In this document: piece by piece, positions 1 through 10,203 of the stretch
Layout of the letters: each line of letters opens with the position of its first letter
Numbering within the stretch: the first letter of the stretch is position 1
Source: Streptomyces xanthophaeus
GTDB taxonomy: Bacteria > Actinomycetota > Actinomycetes > Streptomycetales > Streptomycetaceae
Direction of reading: 5' to 3'
Assembly (NCBI RefSeq): GCF_030440515.1
Contig: NZ_CP076543.1
Span: 1-64,000, forward strand
Length of the DNA stretch: 64,000 nt
Program-made: the position numbers and the translations under genes
Notes under the pieces: generated by a model
Told to the model about the DNA's origin: nothing
The model's database searches: none
Seen by the model: the letters and a program-made list of their open reading frames with translations, nothing else

Positions 1-248
1 GGAGAGGTCGTGGGGGTGGATGCTGCTTGTTCGAGGGCGCGGCGGCCGGCGTGGGGGCGGCGAGGTCGGAGGTGGCTTCGTGGGGGGCGGCGTGGCGGCG
101 TTCGCGGATGCCTGTCTTGCGTACGATCCACTCGTCGGTGACTCGGTGGCGTCGGCGACCTGGTCGTTGCCGATGATCTGTTCGGGCAGGTAGGAGCCGG
201 TGGCCGGATTGCTATCGGGTTTGCCGGTGTGTGGGGTCTGTTCGTCAC
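1..248 (-). CDS. KAS III (FabH-like) ketosynthase, N-terminal part, cut by window edge and frameshifted
   Basis: On the minus strand this stretch encodes the start of a beta-ketoacyl-ACP synthase III-like enzyme, readable only by changing frame. GSYLPEQIIGNDQVADA is followed by DEWIVRKTGIRERRHAAPHEATSDL, a typical FabH N-terminus (the W..KTGIRER motif). A GTG at 248 overlaps the TGA of the upstream HAD gene (245-247), which suggests translational coupling in the same operon. At least two frameshifts are needed. The catalytic Cys region lies outside the window. It would be the second KAS III-like gene of the operon. The family call is good; whether the gene is functional is unknown. Confidence 0.6.
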   Translation of the reverse strand, partial: MTNRPHTPANPIAIRPPAPTCPNRSSATTRSPTPPSHRRVDRTQDRHPRTPPRRPPRSHLRPRRPHAGRRALEQAASTPTTS

Positions 249-936
249 GTTCTCGTCTCCTGGGGTCGGGGCTCGGCGGCCGTTCGTGTGCCGGGCAGCC
301 GTTCCCATCCGGCGAGTTGTGCGTGTGCGGTGAGTACGGGGTCGGAGCCGACGACGACGGGGCGGCCGACGGCGCGGAGCAGGTCGAGGTCGCTGCTGTG
401 GTCGCCGTAGGCCGAGCAGTGGGTGAGGTCGAGGCTGCGGATGGCGGCGACGGCGTGGGCGGTGCGGCCTTTGGTGGTGCCGATCAGCGGGGGTGACCAC
501 TTCGCCGGTCAGGAGGCCGCGGCGGATGACGGGCCGGTGCCGAAGGTCCAGTCGGCGCCGAGGTGTTCGGCGACGGGGTCGAGGCAGGCGAAGAAGGATC
601 CGGAGACGAGGACGGTCAGGTCGCCGCGCTGGCGGTGTGCGGTGAGGGCGGGCGGTGGGGCCGGGGATGAAGGGTGTGCCGGCGAGTTCGTGGGTGAACC
701 AGGCTCGGCCGGAGGCTGCCAGGGCTGCCGCGCTCTCCCCCGCGTAGAGGCGGTAGTACCGGCGGTTGATGTCGGCGCGCGGGATGCCGTCGGCGGCGGC
801 GCGGTGGAGTGTGCGGTGAGGCGTTCGTAGGTGCCGGGGGCCGCTCCCGGCGTTGGAGGTGGAACGCCAGGAAGCGGAACATGCTTTTGAAGGCGATGAG
901 TGTCTCGTCGACGTCGAAGAAGGCGGCGGTGGTCAT
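245..936 (-). pseudogene. HAD-family phosphatase (SerB-like), multiply frameshifted
   Basis: All HAD motifs can be read, but in different frames. Motif I is AFFDVDETLIAFKSMFRFL at the ATG at 936. Motif II is TVLVSGSFFACLDP, the motif III Lys is in GTTKGRTAHA, and motif IV is AYGDHSSDLDLLRAVG, running to a stop at 245-247. Four or more indels interrupt the frame. The family is the phosphoserine-phosphatase-like HAD-IB group. It lies directly downstream of the AfsA-type gene. Butyrolactone synthesis needs a dephosphorylation step, so a role there is a reasonable inference. Either the sequence is poor here or the gene is dead. Confidence 0.6.
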
Positions 937-939
937 CGG

Positions 940-2023
940 GGGGTCCGGACCGGGCGAGGTTGAGGGTCAGCAGGCACAGGCTTTCGCCGTCCTGGTGGGC
1001 TTCGACGCGTACGGGTACGCGGTCGGTGTCGGGGGTGTGTTCGTCGCCGAGTTCCACGATTCCGCCCTGGGTGTAGTAGACGGCGGGTTCGGCCGGGCGG
1101 TCGGTGTGGCGGTGTTCGCCGACGACTGCGGTGAGGGTGGCGGGGCTGTCGAGTTCGCCGAATCGGCTGAAGGTGACGGCGAGGTCGGTGGGGTAGGTGC
1201 GGGAGGGTGACATGCCGCGTACGTCGAGGGCTCCGTAGAGGGCGATCTGGCGGGCGGCTTCGGCGATGACCATGCCGGGCAGGTGGTCCTGCGGGTGGTC
1301 GAACATGCTGGGGTGGCTGCCGGGGGTGCGGATCCCGGCAGTCAGGGTGTCTCCGGCGACTTCGATGCCGGTGAGGACGACGTTGTCGGCGTTGGCGCGG
1401 CCTACGCGGTACGGCTCGACGGGTGCGCCGGTGGTGGTGCCGGGTGCCGGGTGGTCGGCGGAGGAGGGCAGTGGTCTCTGGTCGCGGTTGCGCAGGCGCA
1501 GGGCGGTGTAGGACTCGGGGGATTTGAAGCGCAGGCCGATGCCGGCGCGGCCGATGCTGGTGTCGCCGACGCGCAGGTCGACGTCGTAGTCGAGGCCGTT
1601 GGTGCGGCCTTCGCGGACGTAGTGGTTGCTGGTGGTGACGTGCAGGGTCAGCTGGCAGGGGGTGGCGCCGACGGCTATGCGGTCGGGGGCGGAGAGGTGG
1701 ACGCGCAGGTGGGTGAGGATGAATTTGTCCGTGCGGGGGACGGAGAAGTAGGCGTGGGCGCCGGCGAGTGCGGCCTGGCGGCAGGCTTCGAGCAGCAGGA
1801 CCGGGTCGTAGACGTTGGGGTTGAGCAGGTGGTCGCCGTAGTAGGCGTGGGAGCGGGGCAGCTGGGCGGCGGCGACGTAGGAGGCTCCGCCGAGGGGCTG
1901 GAGGTCGGTGAGGAAGACTTCGCCGAGCGAGTCCCGGTGGACCAGTGTGCGGTCGACGGTGCGGCTGTAGCTCAGCTCAAGTGCGGCGAGGTCCTGTTCC
2001 AGCGGCGAGGGTGCGGTGGTCAC
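940..2023 (-). CDS. afsA: AfsA-type gamma-butyrolactone (A-factor family) synthase
   Basis: AfsA-family enzymes condense a beta-ketoacyl-ACP with dihydroxyacetone phosphate, the first committed step to gamma-butyrolactone/butenolide signals. Two hotdog repeats are visible: the first has VHRDSLGEVFLTDLQ (about residues 27-41) and the second HPSMFDHPQDHLPGMV followed by EAARQIAL. The start is GTG at 2023. The frame stays open past the natural end; a one-base gain in the six-C run (938-943 as G on the plus strand) would give a TGA overlapping the HAD ATG, so I place the end near 940. This gives about 360 residues, somewhat long for the family. No ArpA-type receptor gene is seen in the window. 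Confidence 0.8.
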
Positions 2024-2090
2024 GTGCGGAACCTGCTTTCTCGGGTGGTGTGCTGCTTCTGCTGGTGCTTGTTCGTCGTCGTCCGGGTGG

Positions 2091-3136
2091 TCAGCGGCGT
2101 TCCAGGAGGACTCCTGTCCAGGTGAAGCCGGCTCCTGCGCCGAGCAGGAGGATGCGGTCGCCGGTGGTGAAGGTGTGGTGGCGTTCGAGGTGGTCGAGGC
2201 CGGCGATCTGGTCGCCGCTGCCGAGGTGGCCGACGGTGGCGCCGAAGTCCCACAGGGATGTTTCGGCGCCGCCGGGGAATTCGGGGAAGTAGTTCTCCTG
2301 GAGCAGGGGCAGGCCCAGGTTGGGGTAGATGACGCGGCGCAGTGCGGGGTCGGTGCCGGTGGGCAGGAGGGCGCGGCGGATCTCGCGGACGGCTCGGCGG
2401 GTGGCTTCGCGGAGGCTGTCGGTGCCGTGGGTGGCGAGGTAGCGCTTCTTGGCGGCGCGTACGTCGTGTTCGGTGCCGAAGAGGGCGCGTGTCTCGGGGG
2501 CCGGTTCGTCGAGGCGGTGGAGTCCTTCGAGTTCGGGGTCGCTGACGCTGTGGATGGTCAGGACGTGCCAGCCGGGGGCCTGGGGGGCGGGGGGGTGTCG
2601 GCGGTCAGGACGGCGGCGGCCGCTCCGTCGCCGTAGACGATGCCGTAGTCGGCGGTGAAGCGGTCGAAGCCGGAGGCGGCGAAGCGGTCGGTGGCGACGA
2701 TGAGGGCGTTGCGTCGGCTGCTGCCGGTGAGGAGGCCGGCGGCGAGGTCGAGGACGAGGAGCTGTGCGTTGCAGCCTTGGCTGACGGTGAAGGGCAGGGC
2801 GTGGGTGGCGCCGAGGCGGGACTGGAGCCAGGAGGCTGGGGACCAGAGGCGTTGGTGGCCGTGGCGGTGGATGGCGGTGACCGCGATGAGGTCGATGTCC
2901 TGGGGTTTGGTTTCGGCGGCGGCCAGGGCGCGTTGGGCGGCGATGAGGGCCATGTCGCCGGGGTAGAGGGTGTGTTCGGCGGCGATGGTGTGGTAGCCGG
3001 TGGCGCGGATGCGTTCGGCGTCGGGGTCGGGGTGGCGGGCGGCTTCGGTGTTGAGGTCGAGGCGCTGTTCGGGGAGGTAGCTGCCGGTGCCGGTGATGCT
3101 GAGGCCGGTCGGGGGGCGGGGCGTGGTGGTGGTCAT
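2091..3136 (-). CDS. KAS III-like acyltransferase/ketosynthase with one frameshift
   Basis: About 348 residues when one indel near 2581-2595 (a G-rich run) is corrected. The N-terminal part (3136 to about 2590) has GTGSYLPEQRLDLN and the probable active-site Cys in TVSQGCNAQLLVLDLA. The C-terminal part (about 2580 to 2091) ends GAGAGFTWTGVLLERR. Where FabH has the HQAN motif this protein reads IYPNLGLP, and where FabH has GN(T/S) it reads GHLGSGD, so the usual His/Asn pair is altered. The ATG at 3136 overlaps the TGA of the upstream monooxygenase (ATGA) and has AAGGAGG before it. It may condense or transfer acyl groups; the substrate is unknown. Confidence 0.7.
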
Positions 3137-4663
3137 GCTGCCTCCTTCTCGGTTTCGGCGTGGGCGGTGGTGGTGGTGTCTGTGGGGGTGGGGGTGGTGC
3201 GGGCGACGTGGCCGTCGGGGCGTACGAGGACTGCGGTGGTGCCGGGTGGGAGCCAGGCGCGTTGTGCCGGGGTGAGTTCTGCGGTGTGGGTGAGCGGGGG
3301 CAGGAGGGTGTTGTCGGGCTGGGCGCCGGGCAGGTGCAGCCAGGTGTGGCGGCCGGGTTGGGGGCGGTGGCCGGGGACGCGGGCGCCGGGCTGCAGGCGG
3401 TGGCCGGTGCGGGGTGGCAGGACGAGGTGGCCGGGTGTGGTGTCGGTGGGTGGTGTGGTGGGGGCGGGGGTGGTGCGGTAGTAGTGGAGTAGAGCTGGCT
3501 CCAGGCTTCGGCGTATCCGGTGAGCGCCTCCTGTACGGAGTTGCGGGCTTCCTGGGTGGTGGCCCGGCGCATGGCGTCGAGGAGTGTGAGGACGCTGGTG
3601 GAGCGGGCGACCTGGGCGGCTGCGGCGCGGCGTTCGCGGTCGTAGTCGGCGAGGAGGGTGGTTTGGGAGCCGTTCTGGAGGGCGGCGAAGCGCCAGGCGA
3701 GTGCCCAGGCGTCGCCGAAGCCGGTGTTCATGGCCTGGCCGCCGGCGGGTGCGTTGAGGTGGGCGGCGTCTCCGGCGAGGACGGTCCGGCCGTGGGTGAA
3801 GCGTTCGGCGAGGCGTTCGTGGACCTGGTAGTGGGCGATGCGGTCGACGCGTTCGAAGTGCAGGGTGGGGCCGAAGCCGAGGGTGTCGACGGTTTTCTGG
3901 AAGTGCTGGGTGCTCAGTTCGCTGTCGCGGTCGATGGATTCGGCCGAGACGGGTCCGGCGATGCGTACGGTGCCGTGCGGCAGTGGCAGCAGGGAGACCG
4001 CGCCGGCGGGTCCGATGTACATGGCGGAGGCGTGGGGGTCGGCGGGTCGTAGTGGGGTGCCTTCGGCGAGGAGGTAGCTCATGGGGTAGGTGATGCCGGG
4101 GAAGGCGATGTCCAGGGCGGTGCGTACGGCGCTGCCGGCGCCGTCGGCTCCTACGAGGTGGCGGGCGGTGATCGTGTGGGGTGTGCCGTCGGTGTCGGTC
4201 CGGGCGGTGATGCCGTGTTCGTCTTCGTGGTGGCGGGTGTAGCGGTGGCCGCGCAGGAGCCGGCCGCCGGCGGCGGTGAAGCGTTCGGCGAGGACGGCTT
4301 CGACGTCGGGCTGCGGGACGTTCAGGTAGTAGGGGAAGGCGGTGTCGAGTCCGCTGAAGTCCACGGTGAACTGGGCCTGGTGGTGGGTGTGGAAGTCGAT
4401 GCGGGTGTGGCGTATGCCCTTGGCTTCGACGGCGGTGCGCAGGTCGAGGGTGTCCAGGATTTCGAGTCCGGCCGCGTGCACCATGATCGCCCGGGTGCGG
4501 GGGTCGATGTCGTGGCGCTGTTCGATGACGGTGCAGTGGCAGTGGAGCCGTGGTGGCGCAGGAGGCAGCCGAGCATCAGTCCGGTGGGGCCGGCGCCGAC
4601 GATCAGGATGTCGGTGGTGTGGTGGTGGTCGGTCGCCCGGGCGCGCGGGGTGTTCCGGTTCAT
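3133..4663 (-). CDS. FAD-dependent aromatic hydroxylase (PheA/TfdB type), two frameshifts
   Basis: A group A flavoprotein monooxygenase. The dinucleotide-binding loop is in ILIVGAGPTGLMLG near residue 20, then come HLVGADGAGSAVR (the DG motif) and VLAGDAAHLNAPAGGQAMNT (the GD motif). The C-terminal tail ends with VLVRPDGHVA. The frame shifts near 4545 and again near 3480, where the sequence is rich in G and GGT repeats. The start ATG is at 4663; the stop TGA (3133-3135) overlaps the KAS III start. It lies between an efflux pump and the KAS III/AfsA genes, so it probably oxidises the product of that operon. Confidence 0.75.
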
Positions 4664-4695
4664 CGGTTCGTCGCTTTCTCTGCGTACGGGCGTGG

Positions 4696-4743
4696 CCGTC
4701 GCCGGGGGCGCGGTCGGGGGTGGGTCCGGGCCCCCGGCGACGG
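4696..4743 (-). terminator. Intra-operon stem-loop between the efflux pump and the monooxygenase
   Basis: A perfect 14-bp inverted repeat, CCGTCGCCGGGGGC (4696-4709) and GCCCCCGGCGACGG (4730-4743), with a 20-base loop. It fills most of the 103-bp gap between the pump stop (4767) and the monooxygenase start (4663). It could act as a partial terminator or mRNA-stability hairpin that sets relative expression. Confidence 0.5.
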
Positions 4744-4766
4744 TCGTTCGGTGCCGGCCGGGGCGG

Positions 4767-6231
4767 TCAGTGGCGGCCGGCGGTGCGGCGGTTGCGGAGG
4801 AAGAGGGCGACCAGCAGGGCGACGGCGATGAGGATGAGGCCGTTGACGAGGATCGCGAGGTTGATGCCGGACAGGGTCGCGGCCTTGACCGGTTCGCTGG
4901 AGAGGCTGCGGATCTGGGCGGTGGCGATGGCGCTCATGATCGGGATGCCGATGGTGATGCTGACCTGCTGGGTGAGGGTGGTGATGCCGGTGGCGAGGCC
5001 CTGCTGTTCGTTGGGCAGGCCGGAGGTGGCGGTGACCATGAAGCCGACGATGGCGGCGACGTGGGCGTAGCTGCTGAGGAAGGCAAGTCCCAGGACTCCG
5101 TAGAGCCAGGTGCGGGCGTCGCCGGCGAAGTAGAGCGCGCCGACGGTGATGCCCTGGATGAGCAGGCCTGCGACGAGTACGGCCCGGCTGCTGCCGAGGA
5201 CGCCGATCCAGCGGGGGGCGGTGACGCCTCCGAGGAAGGCGCCGACGCCGAGGACGCCGAAGGTCAGGCCGGTGGCGATGGCCGAGTAGCCGAGGACTTC
5301 CTGCAGGTAGAGGGTGAGCAGGAAGATCATGGCGGTGAAGCCGATGAAGGTGGCGGCGCCGCCGATGTTGCCCCAGGTGACGCTGCGGCGGCCGAGGATG
5401 CGCAGGGGTGCCAGCGGTTCGCTGGCGTTGAGCTCCACGAAGCCGAAGACGACGAGGAGGACGATGCGACGGCGAGGGAGATCAGGGTGGTGGGGTCGCC
5501 CCAGCCGTACTGGCCCGCGGCGGAGATGCCGTAGACGAGGGCGATGAGGCCGGCGCTGACGGAGACGGGCCGGGGATGTCGAGTTTGCCGCCGTGGGAGC
5601 GGGAGCCCTTGAGGAGCAGGGGGGTGACGACGATCAGGAGGATGCCGATCGGGATGTTGATGAAGAAGCCCCAGCGCCAGCTGAGGGTGTCGGTGAGCAG
5701 GCCGCCGACGATGGCGCCGCAGGTGAAGCCGGCGGAGAGCATCGCGCCGTTGAGTCCGAGTGCGCGGTCGCGCAGGGGTCCTTCGGGGAAGGAGGTGATG
5801 AGCAGGGCGAGGCCGGCGGGGGTGACCATGGCGGTCGCCAGGCCTTGTGCCACGCGGGCGGCGAGGAGGGGGCCTGCGAAGTCGACGAGGCCGCCTGCCA
5901 GGGAGGAGAGGGTCAGCAGGACGAGGCCTGCGAGGAAGACCTTGCGGGCTCCGACGAGGTCGGCGACGCGGCCGAAGAGGAGGCTGAATCCGGCGGCGCT
6001 GAGTGCGAAGGCGGTGGCGATCCACTGGAGGTTCTCGGTGGCGAAGTCGAGTTCGCGGCCGATGACGGGGACTGCCACGTTCATGATGGAGAAGTCCACC
6101 GCCAGGGTGAACTGCGCGCCGAGCAGCAGGAGCAGGATGAGTGTCTGCCGCTTCGTCATCCGCTCGGGTGCGGGGGCCGGGCCCGGCGAATGATCTGCCC
6201 GAGTCTCCTCGGGGCTGTTGACCGTTGACAT
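4767..6231 (-). CDS. MFS drug efflux transporter, DHA2/EmrB family (14 TM), two frameshifts
   Basis: The N-terminal half (ATG at 6231, preceded by GAAAGG) has the family's first helix with AVDFSIMNVAVPVIGREL, then GFSLLFGRVADLVGARKV (motif A) and LSWRWGFFINIPIG (the EmrB-type motif). The C-terminal half (5438 to 4767) continues with further helices and ends LRNRRTAGRH. Frame changes near 5573 and near 5464 join the pieces. It is the first gene of the minus-strand operon and likely exports the operon's product or gives self-resistance. Confidence 0.75.
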
Positions 6232-6284
6232 GAGAGACCTTTCGCTTCCTGCCGGTTGGGGTGTTCCGAGCATCTGCGGGGTGT

Positions 6285-6380
6285 GGGGGGCTAGCCAGTA
6301 CCCGCTGTTTCATAGGGCTGCGGTGGGTACCACTGGCTGGGTCTGTCTCATGCGGGCCGGTCGTGAATACGTTTCGGGGC
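6285..6380. promoter_or_regulatory. Divergent promoter region with imperfect inverted repeat
   Basis: This 149-bp gap separates the minus-strand operon from the plus-strand SnoaL gene. It holds AGCCAGTACCCGC (about 6292-6304) and GTGGGTACCACTGGCTGG (about 6323-6340), which are imperfect inverted copies; the second also contains a near-palindrome GTGG-G-TACCAC. This fits an operator shared by both directions. No regulator gene is adjacent. Confidence 0.4.
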
Positions 6381-6779
6381 ATGACGAATTCCACACGCTC
6401 CGTAGTCGAAGACTTCTTCGGCCGGCTCGGTGCAGGCGAGGCCGACCGTGCCCTGGAACTGCTGGCGGAGCCCCTCGACTGGTTCACTCCCGGTGACACC
6501 GCGCTGATTCCGTGGATGGGACGGCGTACCACCCGCGGCGAGGTCGCGGACTTCTTCAAGCAGGCGGGCGAGAACCTGACGCCGGAGGAGTTCGCCGTCG
6601 AGCGGATCCTGGCCGAGGACGGCACGGCTGTTGCCCTGGGGCGTTTCCGCTACCGGGTGAACGCCACCGGCAAGGCGTTCACCTCTGAGTTCGCGGTCGA
6701 GCTGCACGTCTCGGACGGGCTGATCACCCGCTACCGCATGCACGAGGACAGCTACGCCATCTCCCTGGCCTTCCTCTGA
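6381..6779 (+). CDS. SnoaL-like / NTF2-fold protein
   Basis: 132 residues, start ATG at 6381 (preceded by TTTCGGGGC). The pattern is that of the SnoaL-like branch of the NTF2 fold: SVVEDFFGRLGAGEADRALE at the N-terminus, a mid WFTPGDTALIPW segment, and a C-terminal GLITRYRMHEDSYAIS strand pair. In antibiotic clusters this fold serves as cyclase, hydroxylase partner or isomerase. It is followed closely by an FAD hydroxylase (54-bp gap), and the pair probably acts on the same intermediate. The exact reaction cannot be told from sequence. Confidence 0.75.
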   Translation: MTNSTRSVVEDFFGRLGAGEADRALELLAEPLDWFTPGDTALIPWMGRRTTRGEVADFFKQAGENLTPEEFAVERILAEDGTAVALGRFRYRVNATGKAFTSEFAVELHVSDGLITRYRMHEDSYAISLAFL

Positions 6780-6833
6780 GCCGTCCGGCCCACTTCGATC
6801 CGGCTTCGGACGGCGAGCGTGAAAGAGGCTTCG

Positions 6834-8537
6834 ATGACCACCCGGTACCCCATTGACGAAGACAGCGGCGCGGACGCGGCGCGGCCGGATGCCTACGACG
6901 TCCTGGTCGTAGGTGCCGGCCCGACCGGCCTGACCGCGGCCTGTGAACTGCTGCGGGGGGGGTCCGCGTCAGAATCGTGGACGCGGCCCCGGCCCCAGCG
7001 TCCATTCCAAGGCGATGCTGGTGTGGCCGCGCACCCTGGACATCCTGGAGGACCTCGGGCTCTCCGGGGGTGTCGGCCAGGTCGCGGTCAAGCTGCGGCA
7101 GATGACGTACTACTCGGAGAAGAAGCCGGTCACCCGGATGCGGATGGCCGATGACATGGCTCCCTACTGCCTGCCCCAGCGGCTCACCGAGGAGGTGCTG
7201 GCCGAGGGTCTGCACCGGCTCGGCGGCCGTGTGGAGCGCGGTGTGCGGCTGGTGTCGCTGCAGGACGTGGACTTCAGCGGGGCGATACGCGAGGGCCGGC
7301 CGGTCACCGCGGTGCTGGAGCATGCGGACGGGAGCGTCGAGCGGGCCGCCGTGCCGTGGGTGATCGGCGCGGACGGTGCGACGAGTGCGGTGCGCCGGCA
7401 GCTGGGCATCGCCTACGAGGGTGCCACGTACGAGAACCGGTTCCTGATCACGGATGCGAAGGTGGCGGGCGACCCGCTGGAGCCCGATGAGATCCACTAC
7501 TACCAGTCACGGATGGGTGTGCTGGCGATCGTGCCGCAGCCGTTCGGGCTGTTCCGTTTCTTCACCAATGCTCCTGCGGACATGGCGGACGGGACGCTGG
7601 CCGACATGCAGCGGCTGGTGGACCTGCGCGGGCCCGGCGGGCTGCGGCTGACGGACCCGGACTGGGTGACCACCTTCCGGGTGCACCGGCGCCGGGCCGC
7701 CTCGTTCCAGCTCGGCCGGGTCTTCCTGGCCGGGGACGCCGCGCACGCGCACAGTCCGATGGGCGGGCAGGGTCTGAACACCGGGATCCAGGACGCCCAG
7801 AACATCGCCTGGAAGCTGGCTTCGGTGGTGCGCGGTGAGGCGCGGACCGGGCTGCTGGAGAGTTATACGCCCGAGCGGGCCGCGGTGGCCGATGCCGTGG
7901 TCCGCGACACCGACCTGCAGACCCGGGCCGCGATGTGGACCCGGGGCAGTCAGGTCACGCTGCGGGACACGGCGATGCGGGCCCTGGACCGTACGGGGGT
8001 CCTGGACCGCTTCTACGTGCCGGTGGCCGCGGGGCGGCGCTGGGTCTACGGCCCGGTCACGGAGGGGCCCAGGCGTGCGCGGCCCGTGCACTGGTGCTCG
8101 GCCCGGGCGGGTCTGCGCCGGCACGCCCGGGAGGGTGCGGCCCTGCCGCGGCCGCTGGCCGTGGCGCTGGGGGTGGCCGGGCCGGCTGCCGATCCGGTCC
8201 GGCTGCATCTGGTGGTGCTGCCGGGTGAGAAGGATCCGGACCGTGGCCTGGCGGATGCGGTACGCCGGCTGGCCGGGCCGTGGGCCGGCCAGGTGCGGGT
8301 GGTGGACACCGCGGCGCTGCCGGGCGGGGCCCGGCCGCGTCGGCCGCCCGTGAACTGCACTGCCGGCATGCCGGTTTCCATCTGGTGCGGCCGGACGGGC
8401 ACATCGTCCTGCACGGGCACCGCGAGGAGCTGCGCGAGCTGTACGACACTCTCGACCGCCTTCTGGTCCCCGGGGCGGGTACCGCTCCGGAGGCCGGCTT
8501 TTCACCGACCGTTGAACTCCCGCTGGAGGAAGAAGAC
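6834..8537 (+). CDS. FAD-dependent polyketide-type hydroxylase, two frameshifts
   Basis: Starts ATG at 6834 with DVLVVGAGPTGLTAACELL, shifts frame in the eight-G run near 6955, and continues with VIGADGATSAVRRQLG and VFLAGDAAHAHSPMGGQGLN, the conserved group A flavin monooxygenase motifs. A C-terminal thioredoxin-like domain follows (RLHLVVLPGEKDPDRGL). A second shift near 8345 restores GFHLVRPDGHIVLHGH. In the corrected frame no stop separates it from the alpha/beta hydrolase, so the two could be one fused protein or a further indel may hide the stop. It probably hydroxylates an aromatic or polyketide-like substrate. Confidence 0.75.
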
Positions 8538-9311
8538 ATGTACCAGAGCTCCGGATCCGTTCCCTTCGCCCACATGGTGGGCTCCGGCCCGCACAAGGTG
8601 ATCGTGCTGCATTCCCTCTTCGGCGGGCACCAGTCGTTCTCGCCGCTGTGGCCGTACCTGGACGGGTCGCGTTTCACGTATGCGTTCATGGATGCCCGGG
8701 GCTTCGGGCGCAGCCTGGACGTGGCCGGTACGTACACGACGGACGAGATCGCCTCGGACGTGCTGACGCTGGCCAACGACATGGGCTGGCAGGACTTCTC
8801 GCTGATCGGGCACTCGCTGGGCGGGCAGCCGATCCAGCAGGTGCTGCTGAAGGCCCCGCAGCGGGTGCGGCGGATCGTGGGGCTGAGCCCGGTGCCCGCG
8901 GGCGGCATGCCGATCCCGGACTCGGACTTCCCGCTGTTCGCGGAGGCCGCGCACAAGGTCGAGAACCGTCGCATCGTCATCGATCTGACGACGGGGAACC
9001 GGCTGTCCCCGCACTGGGTGACGGCTTTCGCCGAGTCTTCGATGAAGGAGGTCGGGCCGGTCGCTTTCCGCAGCTACCTGGATTCCTTCCGCACCACCGA
9101 TTTCGCGGACCGGGTGAGCGGTGCCCAGGTGCCGGCGCTGGTGGTGGTCGGTGAGCACGATCCGGCGGTGACGGCGGAGTCGATGCAGGAGACGTGGATG
9201 AAGCACTATCCGAACGGGCAGCTGGCCGTGGTCGGGAACGCCGGCCACTACCCGATGGTGGAGACCCCGGTCGCGCTGGCCACCCTGCTGGAGGAGTTCC
9301 TCTCCCAATAG
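8538..9311 (+). CDS. Alpha/beta hydrolase
   Basis: 257 residues from the ATG at 8538, which has GGAGGAAGAAGAC just upstream. The fold is clear: HSLFGGH near the N-terminus for the oxyanion hole, nucleophile elbow GHSLGG, acid in VVVGEHDPAVT, and catalytic His in GNAGHYPMVETP. The C-terminus is LLEEFLSQ. It is in the same open frame as the C-terminus of the hydroxylase before it, so a fusion is possible. A role in hydrolysis or retro-Claisen cleavage of the hydroxylated product is an inference from context. Confidence 0.8.
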   Translation: MYQSSGSVPFAHMVGSGPHKVIVLHSLFGGHQSFSPLWPYLDGSRFTYAFMDARGFGRSLDVAGTYTTDEIASDVLTLANDMGWQDFSLIGHSLGGQPIQQVLLKAPQRVRRIVGLSPVPAGGMPIPDSDFPLFAEAAHKVENRRIVIDLTTGNRLSPHWVTAFAESSMKEVGPVAFRSYLDSFRTTDFADRVSGAQVPALVVVGEHDPAVTAESMQETWMKHYPNGQLAVVGNAGHYPMVETPVALATLLEEFLSQ

Positions 9312-9465
9312 TCCTGGCTGCCCCTCCCCCGTCCCCCGCGGGCGGGGCGCCGAGGAGGCGGAGGCGGATGTCCGGTGACTCTCCTGTCGGTTGCCCGGGC
9401 ATCCGCCTTCGGCCTGTCCGGGACCGGTCCGCGGGCCGGCGCAAGAGCTGGAGGAGGGAGAGCGG

Positions 9466-10203
9466 ATGCCGAAGGTGATGACGGCGGCGCCCGCGGGGGT
9501 GCGCGGGCCCGGGACGGGGCTGGTGGCGGTGGTGGCGGGGCATGAGCTGACCGCGTTCGTCAGTGCGGCCCTGGAGTCGGCGGGTGTCCGCCCGGCCGAC
9601 GCGGATCTGACGGCCGAGGTGCTGGTGGCCGCGGATCTCGCGGGGACGGCCCGGCACGGTGTGGTGCGGCTGCTCCCGTACGTGCAGGGGCTGCTGGGGG
9701 GAACGATCAACGGCGCGGCGCGGCCCGAGATCGTGCGCCGGTACGGGATGTGACGGTGATCGACGCGCATCACGGGCTGGGGCAGCCCGCGCTGGCCTTC
9801 GCCGTGGATCAGGCGGTGGAGCAGGCCCGGGTGCATGGTTCGTCGGTGGTCTCGGTGCAGCATTCACGCCATGTCGGCATCACGGCCTGGTATTCCGGGC
9901 GGGCGGCGCGGGGCGGTGCCTTCGGTGTCATCACCACGCGTGCGGCCCGGTCGGGAGGGGGTGCGGGGGTGCTCCGGGAGGGGGCGGTAACAAGCCAGTT
10001 CCTGATGTGTCTGAGCGCAGCGGCGGCGGGCGCCGCGCGGCCGGCCGCAATGGTCGCGCCGGCCGGCGCGGGGGCGGTGCGGCCGCGGTTGACCCTGCCG
10101 GTTCCGGTACTGGAGGAGCTGGTGCGGATCGCGGCTCTGGTCAAGGTGACGCCGGTACGGGCGCTGGACCGGCGGCGGCCCACCCGTTCCGAATGTCCGT
10201 GAG
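9466..10203 (+). pseudogene. Ldh2-type malate/L-lactate dehydrogenase remnant
   Basis: Starts ATG at 9466 behind GGAGGGAG. The first 95 residues (VSAALESAGVRPADADLTAEVLVAADLAGTARHG) end at a stop near 9753. The next frame continues with VIDAHHGLGQPALAFAVDQAVEQ and SVQHSRHVGITAWYSG, which are the Ldh2-family NAD-site segments, then loses similarity after about residue 165. Only a C-terminal scrap (LTLPVPVLEELVRIAALVKV) follows. Compared with the usual roughly 340 residues, the middle of the protein is missing, so this is a real deletion and not just a base-call error. Confidence 0.6.
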
